Positions 12,331 through 23,995 of a DNA stretch of 64,000 bases are shown piece by piece. Numbering within the stretch: the first letter of the stretch is position 1; each line of letters starts with the position of its first letter. The stretch comes from Palaemon carinicauda. Its lineage: Eukaryota > Arthropoda > Malacostraca > Decapoda > Palaemonidae. Both the position numbers and the translations under genes were made by a program. The notes below the pieces were generated by a model, which did not search any database, had not been told where the DNA came from, and worked only from the letters and a program-made list of their open reading frames with translations. The stretch is taken from the NCBI RefSeq assembly GCF_036898095.1, contig NC_090739.1, forward strand, positions 61,805,853 through 61,869,852. Reading direction: 5' to 3'.

Positions 12331-13980
12331 CATGGAGTTTTGCGTATGAGAGCAGCACACTTGGCAAGCGAAGCGAGCCTATTCGGCTGGAGATTTGAAG
12401 ATTTAGAGGAGGCGTGCTTTAATGTCCCAGGAGAAATTTTGGAAAAAAAAATAACTGGTTTGCGTGCCTTTTTAGGACATCTAATAAATCAATTTCAATG
12501 GAAATAAACAAACTTCTATAAGTTACTATGCCATAGCCTGTATGTAATAAAAACACAGTAGGCCAACATGAATCAATATATGTTTACTACAAGTGCTGAA
12601 TAAACATATTTTGTCCATATTAACTGATAATAATTCTAATACAACCACTGAAATACTATTATCACTATTACTGTACCATGAAAATATCAATATAATTTTG
12701 TTGTTACTATTATACTTATTCTTGATAGTTAACCATGCCTCTAATGAGGAGGTTTGTTTATGGCCACATATCTTCTGCCATGTGATGTCTAGTCTAGCGA
12801 TGGAAGAAGCAGTAGCTATACCAACACCAATAAGGTTATTAGTGGTATAGGTTATACCTGTGTATTGTTAATACTATTGCTTTTTTAAAACTTCAGACAA
12901 GACGGACTTATTCAAAAGAAAGAATAAACATAAAAGCTAGTGTGCCTGGCAAGTTATCAATATATCCGCAATTTTCTAAGCAGATTCCTCTTCTCAGTTA
13001 CCTTATCTATTATAATATCAGTATCACAAGTTTTTAAGATAACGTTCTCTACTGTCATCTACTGATAATGCTCTTAATGAGTGTAGCCTACTCATTAGGT
13101 GAATGTTGATAACTTTTAAAGGCGAGAAACTTCCCTATGATGTAACCTGTGTAAAGGGCAGGGTGAGCAAGAAATTAATTGTTAAACCTATAACATGATA
13201 TTCATCAGTCAACAAGTTATATCCATTAAGTATTTGATAAAAACATACTGTACAACTTTTACGAAATGAACCGTTGCTAATGATCATCTCTCTCTACCAA
13301 AAACAACCGCTACCGTGACAATCATTCACCCCTATACCTTTAACATTATAATCTTCCAGTGGCAATTGTTTTAGTTTCCCCAATAGTAAGCTAGACTTTT
13401 TAACTTAGATTGTAACTGAAGTAGGCCGGTTTGACAAACACGTTTTTAAAGTGATGTTTGAATGCGTGAAACACTTTTTAATTGGTCAAATGGTCTGAAA
13501 ATATGTCTGATTGAGCCTGACTTTCTGGAATGGGCTTCATTCATCAACAAACCATTTGCAGCATCAAAAAATCGTTCGTGCCTGCATGTTTCTTCACCCA
13601 TCCTCAAATAATTACGTAAGCCATCTGGCTCTAATTACAAATCGACAAACAAGTTGGTATGTGAAAGTTGATCTCTTTAACAGCCAGTCCTCCTACAAGT
13701 TTAATCTTTTTATCCTTAGTGCCACTGCTAAGCCAATGGAAATCAAACCGTCATGGCGGAAAGGCATATCTTTGCTTCAAAAAACAACGCAAGTCACATA
13801 GTCGAGGACTGAGGTTTGGAATATATTTGGTTTGACTGTCTGACATTTCTTCAAATAGACTGACAAGTAGATTGTAGAACCGAGTTTGACAGTGGCTACT
13901 CAATATCCATATCTTTGCATTGATAAAGATTCTTTTACTTTAGAAAACTTCTTTAAAATTCTAGGTTTAATTTTGAATGA
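12331..13980. other. No gene or clear repeat recognised
   Basis: AT-rich sequence with scattered short ORFs and no homology I can name. The 96-codon plus-strand ORF at 13511-13801 has no recognisable motif. Confidence 0.4.
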
Positions 13981-13989
13981 AAATTTCTT

Positions 13990-14110
13990 TTTAGTTGGAG
14001 AAGCCAGATAACTAATGATATAGGGCTTCAACGGGGAAAATAACATAGTGAGGAAAGAAAATAAATAAACTATGATAAGAAATGAATAAAGTATATAAAA
14101 TATCTTAAGA
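13990..14110 (-). mobile_element. Degenerate 3'-end copy of the (AAT)n-tailed retroposon family
   Basis: The minus-strand reading contains ctttcctcacta, then ttttccccgttgaagcccta and ggcttctccaact. These match the 3'-end signature shared with the copies at 31016-31697, 51436-51740 and 56690-57330 (tttcctcact, ttccctgttggagcccttgg, ttttccaactggggttgtag). Only the diverged core is present and no trinucleotide tail is visible. Confidence 0.5.
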
Positions 14111-14509
14111 TCAGTAACCGATTCAACTGGCTGATAAGCTACATCATTTCCCAATCTGGTCACAGCTGGAATTAAACTTTTTGAATAATGTGTAGTCTCC
14201 AGCTTTATGATGGAGACGGTATGACTATCAGAATTAATTGCATACCTAGTATACATACAGGATGGAAAGTCTGGAAATATCTGATTATAAAGTAGTGTCA
14301 GAATTATGAAAAACCTTACACTACAACAAGCATAAAGAACTAAATAACGGTGTTAGAGATTAATATCTAAATAAAGTTTTTGTCCAAAAAATTATGAGTC
14401 AACAGCTGGAGAACAGACAGGAGAACAATGCTAGAAAAAAAAGGCAGAATTAAGGAATTAGAATATTTCTTCAGAATAGATTAATCAAAGAAAATCTTAA
14501 GATACTTTC

Positions 14510-14900
14510 TCAATAAGTCATTTTTTGTAATCGAAGAAACCATCCAATTGTTTCTAAAAAGGAAATTTGCAATCCCACACCGAAAATTTTAAAAGGAGTT
14601 AAAATAACATTATCAGTGCAGAGATATGAAAACTGAGGATCCACTGTCCTCAACCTACTTATAATCATACTTTTTTTGAGTTTTATTATAATTTGTGCCA
14701 TGCACTAATTTTAGCTAGATCTCTGTTAAGGGATTCAGAAACCCGACCTAATTTCAGGAGACTGAATTGAAGCAAAGACATTGGCATCATCTGCAGGTTT
14801 GTTTTCCGGGCCAAATCACATATTATGTGTATATAGTATGAAAAGTAATGAGCCATTAATACCACCCAGAGGAACACCAAATATTACATTCCTGTAATAT
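14510..14900 (-). pseudogene. Decayed second copy of the YADD-type LINE (RT fragment)
   Basis: Two minus-strand open pieces (14880-14686 and 14701-14510) carry SESLNRDLAKISAWHKL and later SRLRTVDPQFSYLCTDNVIL. The better copy at 17.4-17.9 kb has GESLNRDQAKISAWCKLWGM and SRSRTVAPQHPYPGIDNVSL in the same order. It covers only the RT thumb region just after the active site, with a frameshift between the pieces. Confidence 0.65.
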
Positions 14901-14984
14901 CTACGGTGCCCACCAACAACTCTTGGCAATCTAAGTATAAACACTTAATAATGATGCTATGAAAAGACCCATATAAAGGTTAAA

Positions 14985-15183
14985 GCTTTAAGGTGTCTAG
15001 TTTCAGTTTGTTTCATCAGAATTAATGCTCACCAGAACGTCAGCAAGGCAAGCCAAACCGCCACTGTGATGCCCAACCACAGCAGTAAACAGCATAAACT
15101 CACGGTCCCGGGCGGGGATCAATCTGTTGCCATGCAAATGATAGATGAAAACGTTACCACTGTACAAGCGAGAGATTGGAACT
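14985..15183 (-). mobile_element. tRNA-derived SINE (family 1), minus strand
   Basis: Inverted relative of the copy at 3290-3486. The minus strand reads cttgtacagtggtaacg (box A-like), gcatggcaacagattgatcc (box B-like), cgggaccgtgagtttatgct, ctgctgtggttgggc, and near the end ctgaaactagacacc. Internal differences from the other copy show both are old. Confidence 0.7.
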
Positions 15184-15779
15184 TTTTCATATCACTGAAT
15201 TCAAAATTACAATATGTTTAAAAATGCATTTTCTAATATCAATTATTGCATAAATATATTCTGTATGAATTTTGAGCCTTTTAATAATTTCCTGTGGCCA
15301 CAGAGGCATAACAACTACATTATTAGAATAGTACCAATGTATCCCTGCGTATAGTAAGAGGTGACTAAAAGGGTTTGGGATGGGGAAACTGGGAATCCCA
15401 TCTCCTGTAGAGTTACTTCCTGTGAGATATCAAAGGATAAGAGCTGAGGGAAGAGTAATTGCTCCTCGCACTCTAGTTTTTGGGATTTCTGAATGAGCGT
15501 GGAAGTAGTAAGATAGAATAAAAGATGTGAGATTGGAAGCATGTTTTGGAATAGAAGGATGGATGTATTTACCTTGTGTTAGACAGAGATAAAAGAGTAG
15601 GGTGAAGTGATGTTTGGTGAAGTGACAGGTAGTGTCTGGAACTGAAAGAGTGAATGGAAGGAAGTATCATCTAGGTTAATGTGGGTGAGGGTTAGGTTGG
15701 GTAGGGAATGTTGTGCTTTTTTTTACTGCGTATGGGTCAGGTTGTGAGAAAAGTGAAGAGCAGAATGAATTAACTAGGT

Positions 15780-17345
15780 GTGTAGAAAGAATTGTGTAGT
15801 TGTGATGGATGACTTAAATGCCAGAGTGGGTGCTGGAGAAGCAGATGGTGTCACTGGGAAGCATGGTATACCAGACGAAAATGAAAGTGGTGAGAGACTG
15901 CTAGATGTGTTGAACAAGAGCTGGTGATAAGTTGTAGTTAACAAGTATGCATTGGTAAAAGTGGTACATAGAAGAGTGGTAGAAAGGGCATTAATGGATT
16001 ATGTGTTGATAAAAAGAATATTTGGAAATTCTAATAATTTTTTTTTTTGACGGAAAACTCGTTGTAGCAAAAAAGTGGGTAAATAGAATGGAGGGGTTTT
16101 AAAAGGGAGATAGTAAAAGTGATAGAGGTTGAAAAAGAAAGGTTGGAAGAGGCATATGACAGGGTGAAAGTGAGAGAAACTGGTGATCTAGAGGAGTGGA
16201 AGCTAGTAAAAAAATTTCTTGGGTTTACAAGTGATGTGTGTGGCAAGAGGATTGATAGAGGCAGCATGAGGAAGGGTTATGAGTGGTGGAATGGAGTGAA
16301 GATAAAAGTGGAAGAGAAAAAGATGACATTTGAAAAATGGCTGTATAGTAATAGTGTACAGAAGTATGAAAAATGTAAAAAGAAGTAAAACATAAGGTAG
16401 CCGAGTAAAAAAGGGCAACTGACTGAAGGTGGGGTCAGGGATTGGTTCATTCGTATGAAGAGAATAATAAGTTTTGGAAAGATGTGAAGAGAATAAGGAA
16501 AGGTGGATCTAGAAATGAGGAGACAGTGAAAGATGGAAACGGAAGGTTGTTGAAATGCGATGAATGAGGCAAGGTAAAGGTAAGTTGAATATTTGAAAAG
16601 GTTGCTGAATGTTGAAGATAATAGGGAGGCAGATATAATTGCTGCTGCGGGTGTTGAGGGAGCAGTGATGGGAGATAAAAATGAGAGAGATCACAAGAGA
16701 GGAAGTGAAGACGGCAATTGATGAAACGAGAGCTGGAAAAGCACCTGGTATGGGTGGTGTGAGGGATGAGATCTTAAATGAAGGGGTGTGACTTTACTTT
16801 TGTGGTTGATGAGATTACTTAATATATGTTTTATGTTGTCAATGGTGCCAGTGGATTGGGTGTGTATGTATATTGTTCGGCTATACAAAGGTAAGGGAGA
16901 TGTGCACGAGTGTTGTAATTCTACGGGTATTAGTTTGTTGTGTGTGGTAGGAAGAGTGTATGGTCGAGTGTTGATTTATAGGATTAAGGATAAAACAGAA
17001 GATGCAATCTTAGAAGTGCAGGGTGGATTTCAAAGAGGTAGGGTATGTATGGATCAGATTTTTATGGTTAGGCAGATATGCAAGAAATATTTAGGAAAAG
17101 GTAAGAAGGTGTATGTTGCATTTATGGACCTCGAGAAAGCCTGTGATAGAGTTGATCGGGAAGCGGTGTGGGATGTGGTGAGGTTATATGGAATTGGTTT
17201 AAAGTTGATGCAAGAAGGTTAGTTTATACATAGGCAGTGCAGTGTGTATTAGGATAGTAAATGCAGTGAGTGAGTGGTTTCCAGTGAGAGTGGGGCTGAG
17301 ACAGGGTTGTGTGATGTCGCCAGTTGTTCAATTTATGCAATTAAA
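15780..17345 (+). pseudogene. 5'/internal LINE fragment with endonuclease and RT pieces
   Basis: At about 15802 the plus strand reads VMDDLNARVGAGEADGVTGK, an APE-type endonuclease segment (usual GDLNARVG). A region of Arg/Glu-rich spacer (16119-16388) follows. Then come RT pieces in ORF 16788-17222: LYKGKGDVHECCNSTGISLL, FQRGRVCMDQIFMVRQ and FMDLEKACDRVDREAVWDVV (motif A Asp). The copy is truncated before the catalytic YADD/FADD motif and directly abuts an oppositely oriented LINE. Many frame breaks are present. I do not assign a clade. Confidence 0.65.
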
Positions 17346-17375
17346 GAAGACACAGACCTAATGTGACTCTCAAAA

Positions 17376-18193
17376 GTAAATTTGCTATCGAGAATCACAC
17401 CTAAAATTTTAAGTCATACAAAGTTAAAGAAACATTATCAATGCCAGGATATGGATGTTGAGGAGCCACTGTCCTTGACCTACTTACAATCACACTTTGA
17501 GTTTTGTTAGGATTCAACTTCATACCCCATAATTTGCACCATGCACTAATTTTAGCTTGATCTCTATTAAGGGATTCACCAACCCCAGGAGATGGAATAG
17601 ATGCAAAGAGAGTAGCATCATCTGCATATGCAACAAGCTTGTTTTCTAGGCCAAACCACATGTCATGTGTATATAGTATGAAAAGTAATGGGCCAAGAAC
17701 ACTACCCTCAGGAACATCAGATATCACATTCCTATACTCGCTATGGTGCCTATCAACAACAACTCTGAGATATATTACTTGAAAATTCAATAATAATGCT
17801 AAGAAACGACCTACAATCTCCCAACTGTTGGAGTTTGAAAACAGAGGGCTGATTAACATGGTCAAAGGCAGCACTAAAATCAAGGCCAATCATACAAACT
17901 TCCTGACCACAATCAAGGGATTTCTGAACAGCATTGGAGATTGTAAGAAGGGCATGGGCATCACATGCTTCAAGGACTTTACAAAAGCCAAATTGCAAAC
18001 TAGGTAAAAGATGATTACCTTCAGCAAACCTATTAAGACATTTTGCCAAAAGACGTTCAAAAACTTTAGATAGCATGGGAGTTATGAAAATTGGGCGGTA
18101 ATCAGTTGGACTTGAGCTACTACAAAAACATTTACAGAGTGTAGTAACAATAGCAATTTTCCAACAAATGCTAAAAGCTCCACTTCTTGCTAC

Positions 18194-18231
<38 letters not shown>

Positions 18232-18709
18232 ACTTTGGAAATAAGAATTTTGCAGTCTTCATAAAAAGCAAAGGAAAAATGCCATTTGGGTCTACACCTA
18301 CATAGGCATCAAGGTCCATCAAGAGCTTTAATTTCATGAGATTGAAAAGCTAAACCAGTTAGTTTAGCCTCAGGAAAAGAGGAATGAGGAAGTTAGAGTT
18401 TCTCATTACTCTGTTTACTGACAAACACATCAGCCAAAGGGTTACCTTTTCTTTTGGACAGTGAGTGACAGAGCCATCTGGTTTAAGTAAAGGAGGAACT
18501 GTTGCATCTACACCTAAGAGTGCATATTTAAGGGTAGTCCACCACTTATGTTCCTGGGTTGTACCAGAAAGGGTTTCTTGTATGGCTACATTATATTCCT
18601 TTTCACTTGAAGCATAAACTCTCTGAGCAAAAGCTCTAAGTTGAGTACATGTATAGTTATTCCACGTCAAATCTGATCTTTTACCCTTCCTGCTGTTGAT
18701 CAAAACCAA
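17376..18709 (-). pseudogene. YADD-type LINE reverse transcriptase (Jockey/CR1-like group), broken
   Basis: In sense order: a pre-RT linker at 18709-18359 (ALLGVDATVPPLLKPDGSVT), RT fingers at 18076-17753 (SKVFERLLAKCLNRF, LPSLQFGF, then IGLDFSAAFDHVN as motif A), and the palm at 17889-17401 with GSVLGPLLFILYTHDMWFGL, YADDATLFA at 17628 downwards (catalytic Asp pair intact), and GMKLNPNKTQSVIVSRSRT. The pieces are in different frames, and a 34-bp A run interrupts the linker/RT junction. No endonuclease part is seen. The LINE identity is sure; the clade is tentative. Confidence 0.8.
18196..18229. repeat. 34-bp poly(A) run inside the LINE
   Basis: Homopolymer of 34 A residues within the minus-strand LINE, between the linker and RT fingers. 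It could be the tail of a small insertion or an expansion. Confidence 0.9.
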
Positions 18710-18849
18710 TTTTATAATATAGACCAGTGCTCATGTATATAACCAGCACCTTTTGTAATTTTTTAATTGAATGATTTATCATTGAGATTTTTCCAGATTT
18801 ATTACTGGCGAGTGCAGATTGAGATGTAAAGATTTAAGACTATAAAATA

Positions 18850-18960
18850 TGTAGAGTATTATGTGTAAAGTAAAACCTCCTTGATACCAATTTATTGCAC
18901 CTCAGATTGTATAAGATATGTAAAGTAAACCCTGTTTGACACCAATTTATTGCACTAAGT
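18850..18960. repeat. Two-copy tandem repeat (about 52 bp)
   Basis: The sequence tgtaaagtaaaacctccttg followed by ataccaatttattgcac recurs at about 18911 as tgtaaagtaaaccctgtttg plus acaccaatttattgcac. Nothing else is recognised between 18710 and 19190. Confidence 0.7.
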
Positions 18961-19189
18961 GATAATTCATAAGTGTAAATTCTCTTTATATAGGTCATGG
19001 GTATATTTTTGTAAACCATCTGTATTATTTAAAACCTAAATTTTTTGTAAAACTCTATTACCACCTCAATTCTGGTCATTATTATTCCTTAAAATATATA
19101 AGTCATAACCCTAAAGAACTAAGTTCGAGCATTTCAGAAATTTATTTTGATACGTAAAACAACCAGAAATAATCTAACGGGTGGGGCTT

Positions 19190-19545
19190 GCAAGGATAAA
19201 AAACTAATTTCACTAAGAGGTACAGTCAGAAGAGGTTGGACAGCAAGATGTAAGATTTGAAACAAGAACGGAGGTAAGGTACAAAAATATAAAGCAAGTG
19301 CAGCTATGGGCCAAAGAAACAGTTCAAGACCTTTAGGAAATGACAACAGTGCACTATGTGAGATGTAGCCTCATAAGGGGGAAATTCCTAGCAGATGAAC
19401 ATTGAAGAAGGTGATTGAACTGTAAGTTGGAAAAATTAAGCAGAAACCAAGGTAAAGTAAAAGACTGAAAAGTGAGTACTGCTAGAGGGTAAAAGTGACA
19501 TTTCAAAACCCTTCGGCAATGCCTGTATTGTATCATGTGAACAGC
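19190..19545. repeat. Dispersed crustacean-type repeat, two diverged units
   Basis: Two diverged units (about 19195-19350 and 19380-19540). Each has the order ggacagcaagatg / gaaggtgattgaactg, aaacaagaacggaggtaaggt / gaaaccaaggtaaagt, ggaaatgacaacagtgcact / ggcaatgcctgtattgtatc. A third relative occurs at about 39880-40005. I associate this word order with a repeat common in decapod DNA; that association is from memory. No coding is implied. Confidence 0.5.
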
Positions 19546-20196
19546 AATGCAGACTTGGTGCTACCTACACCTAGTCCCTATTATATTCTCAGATAATTGT
19601 TCATGCCTTAAAAATTTATTGTGTGATTTACTAAGGGCTCCAGGTATCTCTATGCAGTTTTCATTATGAATAAGATAATTGTGACCATTGTTACAAATCT
19701 TAAAAAGTAAGGAGTGCCCTTAAATATAATTTTCTTGTTTTTCTTTTTTGTCCCTCTCAGGAGGGTACTTAATGAATGCGATACAAAAATTTCTTATACA
19801 TCTTTAGCCAAAGTTGAATTGTCCTCTGCTTTCACAATCCTCATATTATTGCATAAATAAAAGAAGATCATGATAGTGTACCACTCAAACTCTCGCCAAC
19901 AAAGTCACCAGTAATTCTGAGAACTGTGAAAGATCATAAGCAATTTGTCATCTGACAAATTAGGCTGAAGAAGGAAGCGGCATGCACATTGAGGTTGCCC
20001 TATGGATGCTTAAATGCATCTTTCATTAAGGGACATAAATGTCGCACAAAAGAGCAGAATACCAAGAGCTTCATGTCTAGCCATGTGAGAATAGGGTTCA
20101 CAACCAAGTTCCATAGACCTCAAAGACTCTTTTCACTATTTCAGGATTAGAGACCACCCCGTCACTATTAAATATCCCTAGCAACTGAGATGAAAT
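19546..20196. other. Spacer, no feature recognised
   Basis: AT-rich sequence up to the left end of DIRS element B. No coding frame is seen. Confidence 0.4.
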
Positions 20197-20254
20197 ATGA
20201 CAAACTTATAACAGAGTTTGTATTTTTCCTAACATACAAACCCAAATTCTTTAA

Positions 20255-20395
20255 TATAGGAGATATTCTAGAGTGAGCCGGAAAATACGGCAGAAAAACC
20301 TTAACAAGGTCGTTAACAACCGGGTGGGTGATTACCCACCTGTTAGTGGTGGGGGACCGCCGGTCGGTAGCTGCTGTTTACCTTCAATCGGATTC
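20255..20395 (+). repeat. Left ITR of element B
   Basis: About 141 bp from ataggagatattctag to caatcggattct. It is repeated in inverted orientation at 26339-26480 with scattered mismatches. Shared words include ggaaaatacggcagaaaaac, ccacctgttagtggtggg and gaccgccggtcggtagctgc. The element extends left of the ITR by about 58 bp (20197-20254), a sequence not shared with the other end. Confidence 0.85.
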
Positions 20396-20441
20396 TTGCT
20401 AGGACTATCCTAGGGGGCGGTGATGGAGGGAAGATTTGTGT

Positions 20442-20539
20442 AAAGAATCCGGGTTTGTATGTTAGGAAAAATACAAACTGTTATAAGTTTGTCATTTGTT
20501 CCTACACTTGATACAACCCCTCATTCTTTACTATGGGAT
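20442..20539 (+). repeat. Internal complementary region (ICR) of element B
   Basis: The first half (aaagaatccgggtttgtatg to ataagtttgtcat) is the reverse complement of the left outer end (20197-20250). The second half (cctacacttgatacaacccc to ttctttactatggga) is the reverse complement of the right outer end (26476-26508). So the ICR equals both ends joined, the hallmark of DIRS elements, where it is thought to template or align circle formation. Confidence 0.8.
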
Positions 20540-21000
20540 ACTTAGTCTTGAGGCCAAGGTGACCAAGGAGTTCCCTATTCCTAGGGAAGATAGTCCTCAG
20601 ACTAGAATCTTTTGAAGCAACAGTCTTCCGTTAATCTTCTTTCTTTGTACATCCCCCTAATCTCAGCACGACTGAAGGTTTGTAGCTTTGAGGAAACAAA
20701 TGTTTCAGGATGAAGTGGGTCAGCAACATTCGACTTGGACCCCTTCAAACTTAGGATTCCCCCAACCTTGCAAAGGGGAAACCTCGTGACCATGAGTATA
20801 ACTTATACCCTGTGAGAGGAATCAGATGAGTATCATACCTTATTTCCATTGGCAAGTCCAGCTGAAATTGGATACAGACTAGGATCCCCAGATGGGAGGG
20901 AGAAGGAGACGAAGAAGATAGATGGATGTCCTTCTTAAAACCTTGTGTAACCCAGTATCCTCAGCCAATGGTTACTGTCCCCTGAAAGGGCGTAAGGTAG

Positions 21001-21700
21001 CTACATCACCTGTTGACCTGTCACAATAGGCACTATAGAAAGGGTGTCTAGAGACCTATGCGTCACGTCGCTCAAATGGTGAATGGTGAATGTAGATTGG
21101 CGTTTCCACACCCAAGCACTTAGGACTTGGGAGACCGAGAAATTTCTCTTAAACGCCAGCGAGGCAGCCACTCCCCTAACTTGATGGGCTCTGGGTTGTG
21201 CTGCCTCTGGGTCTTCGTGAAAAGACCTCGCAATAACTTTCTTAAGCCAGAAAGGGATGGTGTTGCGAGAGGTTCTCTTCTTTACCTTGCTGGTACTGGT
21301 ACTAAGGAAGAGATGACGGAGACGTGGTCTGAAAGGTCTGGTGCACTTCAGATATTTCTTTAGCACCCTGACTGGGCATAGTAATGACTGGTCTGTATCC
21401 TGTGTTACCTTATTGAAGGTGGAAAACCGAAATTCTCAAAATCTCTCATCAGTAGATGAAGGATTATGAATCTAGCCACCAAGCCCGGTACGAAGTTGCG
21501 AGACACTCCCCCACCCCCATCCCTTAGAATGGGTGACGTAAGACAGACCATGTAGCTCACTGACCCTTTTAGCCGAGGACAGAGGTACGAGGAAGATGGT
21601 CTTAAGGTTCAGAAAGTAGCCAGAGGCCCCTAAGGGCTCATAGGCCAGACACTTCAGGGAACGTAAGACACGTCTCATGGTGATGGTCTAATCTCAACGG
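21001..21700 (-). pseudogene. Tyrosine recombinase remnant of element B, nucleophile lost
   Basis: The C-terminal half (21366-21001) includes RAHQVRGVAASLAFKRN (HxxR motif intact) and an AWVWKRQSTFTIHHLSDVTH stretch. The corresponding place in element F is FASFYLKDV, so the catalytic Tyr is His here (codon at 21078-21076 reads CAT). An upstream piece (21678-21472) has LSSAKRVSELHGLS, carrying the first catalytic Arg. Frames are broken between the two. A phage-integrase-type YR would insert the DNA circle; this one cannot be active as it stands. Confidence 0.75.
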
Positions 21701-21721
21701 GGGGGGGGGGGGGGGGGGGGG
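21699..21721. repeat. Poly(G) run of 23 bases
   Basis: Pure G homopolymer next to the recombinase remnant. It is a likely sequencing or assembly weak point and may itself account for part of the frame disruption. Confidence 0.9.
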
Positions 21722-22189
21722 CAAGATCACTCAAAACCCCGAATCAACCAAGGTGATGTCTTCCGAGGCAGAAAGGTCAACCCCTTTTCAGTCTACAGAT
21801 GAGGCTCAAGGCTGAGCGATAGCCCTTAATCACTGAGACTGAGAGGAGCTTTTCCTCACTGAGGTACAAAAGGAAGTCTGGGAACTACTGATACTTCCTT
21901 TTGAGAACCAAATTGCTCCACATGGTTGCTGTTGTAGCAGTTAAAAAGGACTACCTGGAGTCTTGGTTTGACAAGTCCTCGTGGCTTGCGAGGTAGCCGA
22001 CTGTATCAGACCATGTGTCAAGCCAGCAGGGACATCGAAGTCGCTTCCATTGCCGAGGCTTCTGTGACTGAGAAGAGCCTGGAAGTGTAGAGTGTCTCTT
22101 CGAGGATTAGCCCGGTGTGAGCCTCGCTGTGAGGGGATCCAAAATCAGAGGAGAAGGGTTGATGTCTCTGATCTCAGCGAACAGACCAG

Positions 22190-22512
22190 GTTTAAAGGTT
22201 TAAAGGTTGATAGAGAATGGCAGAGGCAAGGGACAGTGACATTGCACAAGCAGTTAGGACAATGCCCTAGAGACTGACCATATATGGTCAACGATCAAGC
22301 CTCCTCTCCATTCCAGCTAGGACCAGAGAAGGCCAGGCAGTGGCTGCTGATGACTAAGCAGATAGATTTATAGGTTCCCCCAAAACGCCCAACCTTAGCT
22401 CACAAGGTTGGTAAGGTTGCAGGCACTAATGGCACTAATGAGTCTGAGCGGGACTTGAACCCCAGACTGTCAAACACCAGTCAGAGACGTTACCAATCAG
22501 GCCACAGCCAGA
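22190..22512 (-). mobile_element. tRNA-derived SINE (family 2)
   Basis: On the minus strand it starts ctggctgtggcctgattggt (box A-like), then ggggttcaagtcccgc (a canonical-looking box B) about 50 bp later. The body has ggtcctagctggaatggaga, ccatatatggtcagtctcta and caatgtcactgtcccttgcc. It ends in a short repeat of cctttaaa words (22190-22205), a plausible SINE tail. It is inserted inside element B, so it is younger than that insertion. It is a different family from the SINEs at 3.3 and 15.0 kb. Confidence 0.75.
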
Positions 22513-23229
22513 AGATCAATTCTGGTCTTTGGGTTTGGGGTGGACGACATAGCCTGTCCAAGGCTGGAGCGTCAAGAGGTCGAGGAGGCAGATGCAAATC
22601 GACGAGGCATGAGATATTACACTAGTTCTTAGAGTCCTTAAATAGGAGGATTCTAAGTCCCTCAACGGCAGCTCTCCTGAGGAATCCACAGGCTGTGCTA
22701 ATTCCTCGCGTGTTATTACAGGTAAAAGTGGAGACACGAGTAGCAGACAAACCTTATGTCTTACCCCTCGTATCTTTCTTATCGAAAGGGGAAGAACGGT
22801 AGAAGTCGGAATGTCTGGAGGTAATGGCGAAGACGGTTGACGAGACTCGGGAGACTCTGTCATAAGAGTAAAACTCTTGATGATGATGGCCGCGCGCATA
22901 GCGTTAATTGTGTGCGTGCGCGGACACTCTGTGCTAATTGTTACAAGAGCCCGACGACTCAGCGTAACTGAAACTCGAAGGTTCCAAGTCGTGTGAACTT
23001 GAAAGTCCAGCGCGACAGAGGACCGAAGGACTCCTAAGGTCATGAGAACCCGTAAGATCAACATGACGAGAGTTCAAAGGCTCCCGATCACGCCCGTCGA
23101 AAGGGAGATCGCCACGAGACCCCGAGGGGTCAACGTGAGGACAACCAGTAGGTTCAAAAAGACGTCTCCTTCCAGCACAAGAGGGAGAACGTCAGGGATG
23201 AAGATAACTCCTCCGCAGGGTAGATGTGT
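22513..23229 (-). pseudogene. Low-complexity gag/linker region of element B
   Basis: A 182-codon minus-strand open stretch (23064-22516) lacks recognisable RT or gag motifs. A segment around 22845-22885 (gactctgtcataagagtaaa, then actcttg) recurs at about 24608-24640 and 24705-24738, so this region and the one right of the 97-bp array share duplicated blocks. It is probably the repeat-eroded gag C-terminus or gag-pol linker. Confidence 0.35.
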
Positions 23230-23995
23230 CCTCCCGAAGGAGAACGTTGCTTAAGACAAGGCTCTCGCTCCACCCCTGGAGGAGAACCAAAAGTGTAAGG
23301 GAGAGGAGCGTGGATCAGCAAACACCTACAAGTTTTCTCTCGTGAATGGGAGGAAAGTTCTCCCGAAGGAGATCGCCTAAAACAAGCTTTCTCCCTGCTA
23401 TATGGGGAAAAGCGTAGGCATAGTAACCTCTCTCTCGCAAATGAGGGAGAAGTCCTCCCAAAGGAGGATATTGCCTAAGACAAGTTTTCTCCCAGTTCTA
23501 TGGGAAAAACGCAGGCTTAATAATTTCCCTCTCGTGAACGAGAAAGAAGTCCTCCCCATGGAGGACATGGCCTAAGACATGCTTTCTCCCAGTTCTATGG
23601 GAAAAAAGCATAGGCGTAATAATCTCTCTCGCGAACGAGAGAGAAGTTCTCCCAAAGGAGGACATCGCCTAAGACAAGCTTTCTCCCAGTTCTATGGGAA
23701 AAAAGCGTAGGCGTAATAATCTCTCTCTCGCGAACGAAAGAGAAGTTCTCCCGAAGGAGGACATCACCTAAGGCAAGTTTTTTCCCAGTCTTAGGGAAAA
23801 CCGTAGGCGTCATAATCTCCTAATCGTGAATGAGAGAGACGTCCTCCCGATGGATGACATCGCCTGAGCCAAGCTTTCTCCCAGCTTTTATGGGAAAAAA
23901 GTGTAGGCGTATTAATCTCTCTCGAGAATGAGGGAGAAGTTCCCCCCGAAGGAGGAACAAGCCTTAGACTTGCTTTTTCCCAGCTAAAGGGGAGA
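23230..23995. repeat. About 97-bp tandem repeat array in element B
   Basis: At least seven units. The landmark (c)aagctttctcccagttctat recurs at about 23381, 23481, 23579, 23676, 23775, 23871 and 23961, giving spacings near 98, 98, 97, 97, 96 and 91 bp. Each unit also carries tctctctcgcgaacgagaga and ctcccgaaggaggacatcgc. Since the period is not a multiple of 3, the array cannot encode one simple peptide repeat in a fixed frame. Confidence 0.85.

Noticed and set aside
13511..13801. 96-codon plus-strand ORF as a gene
   Set aside because: No motif, no splice or composition support; length is within chance for AT-rich DNA with six frames.
23230..23995. CRISPR array
   Set aside because: The 97-bp repeats are contiguous with no unique spacers, in eukaryotic DNA inside a retrotransposon.
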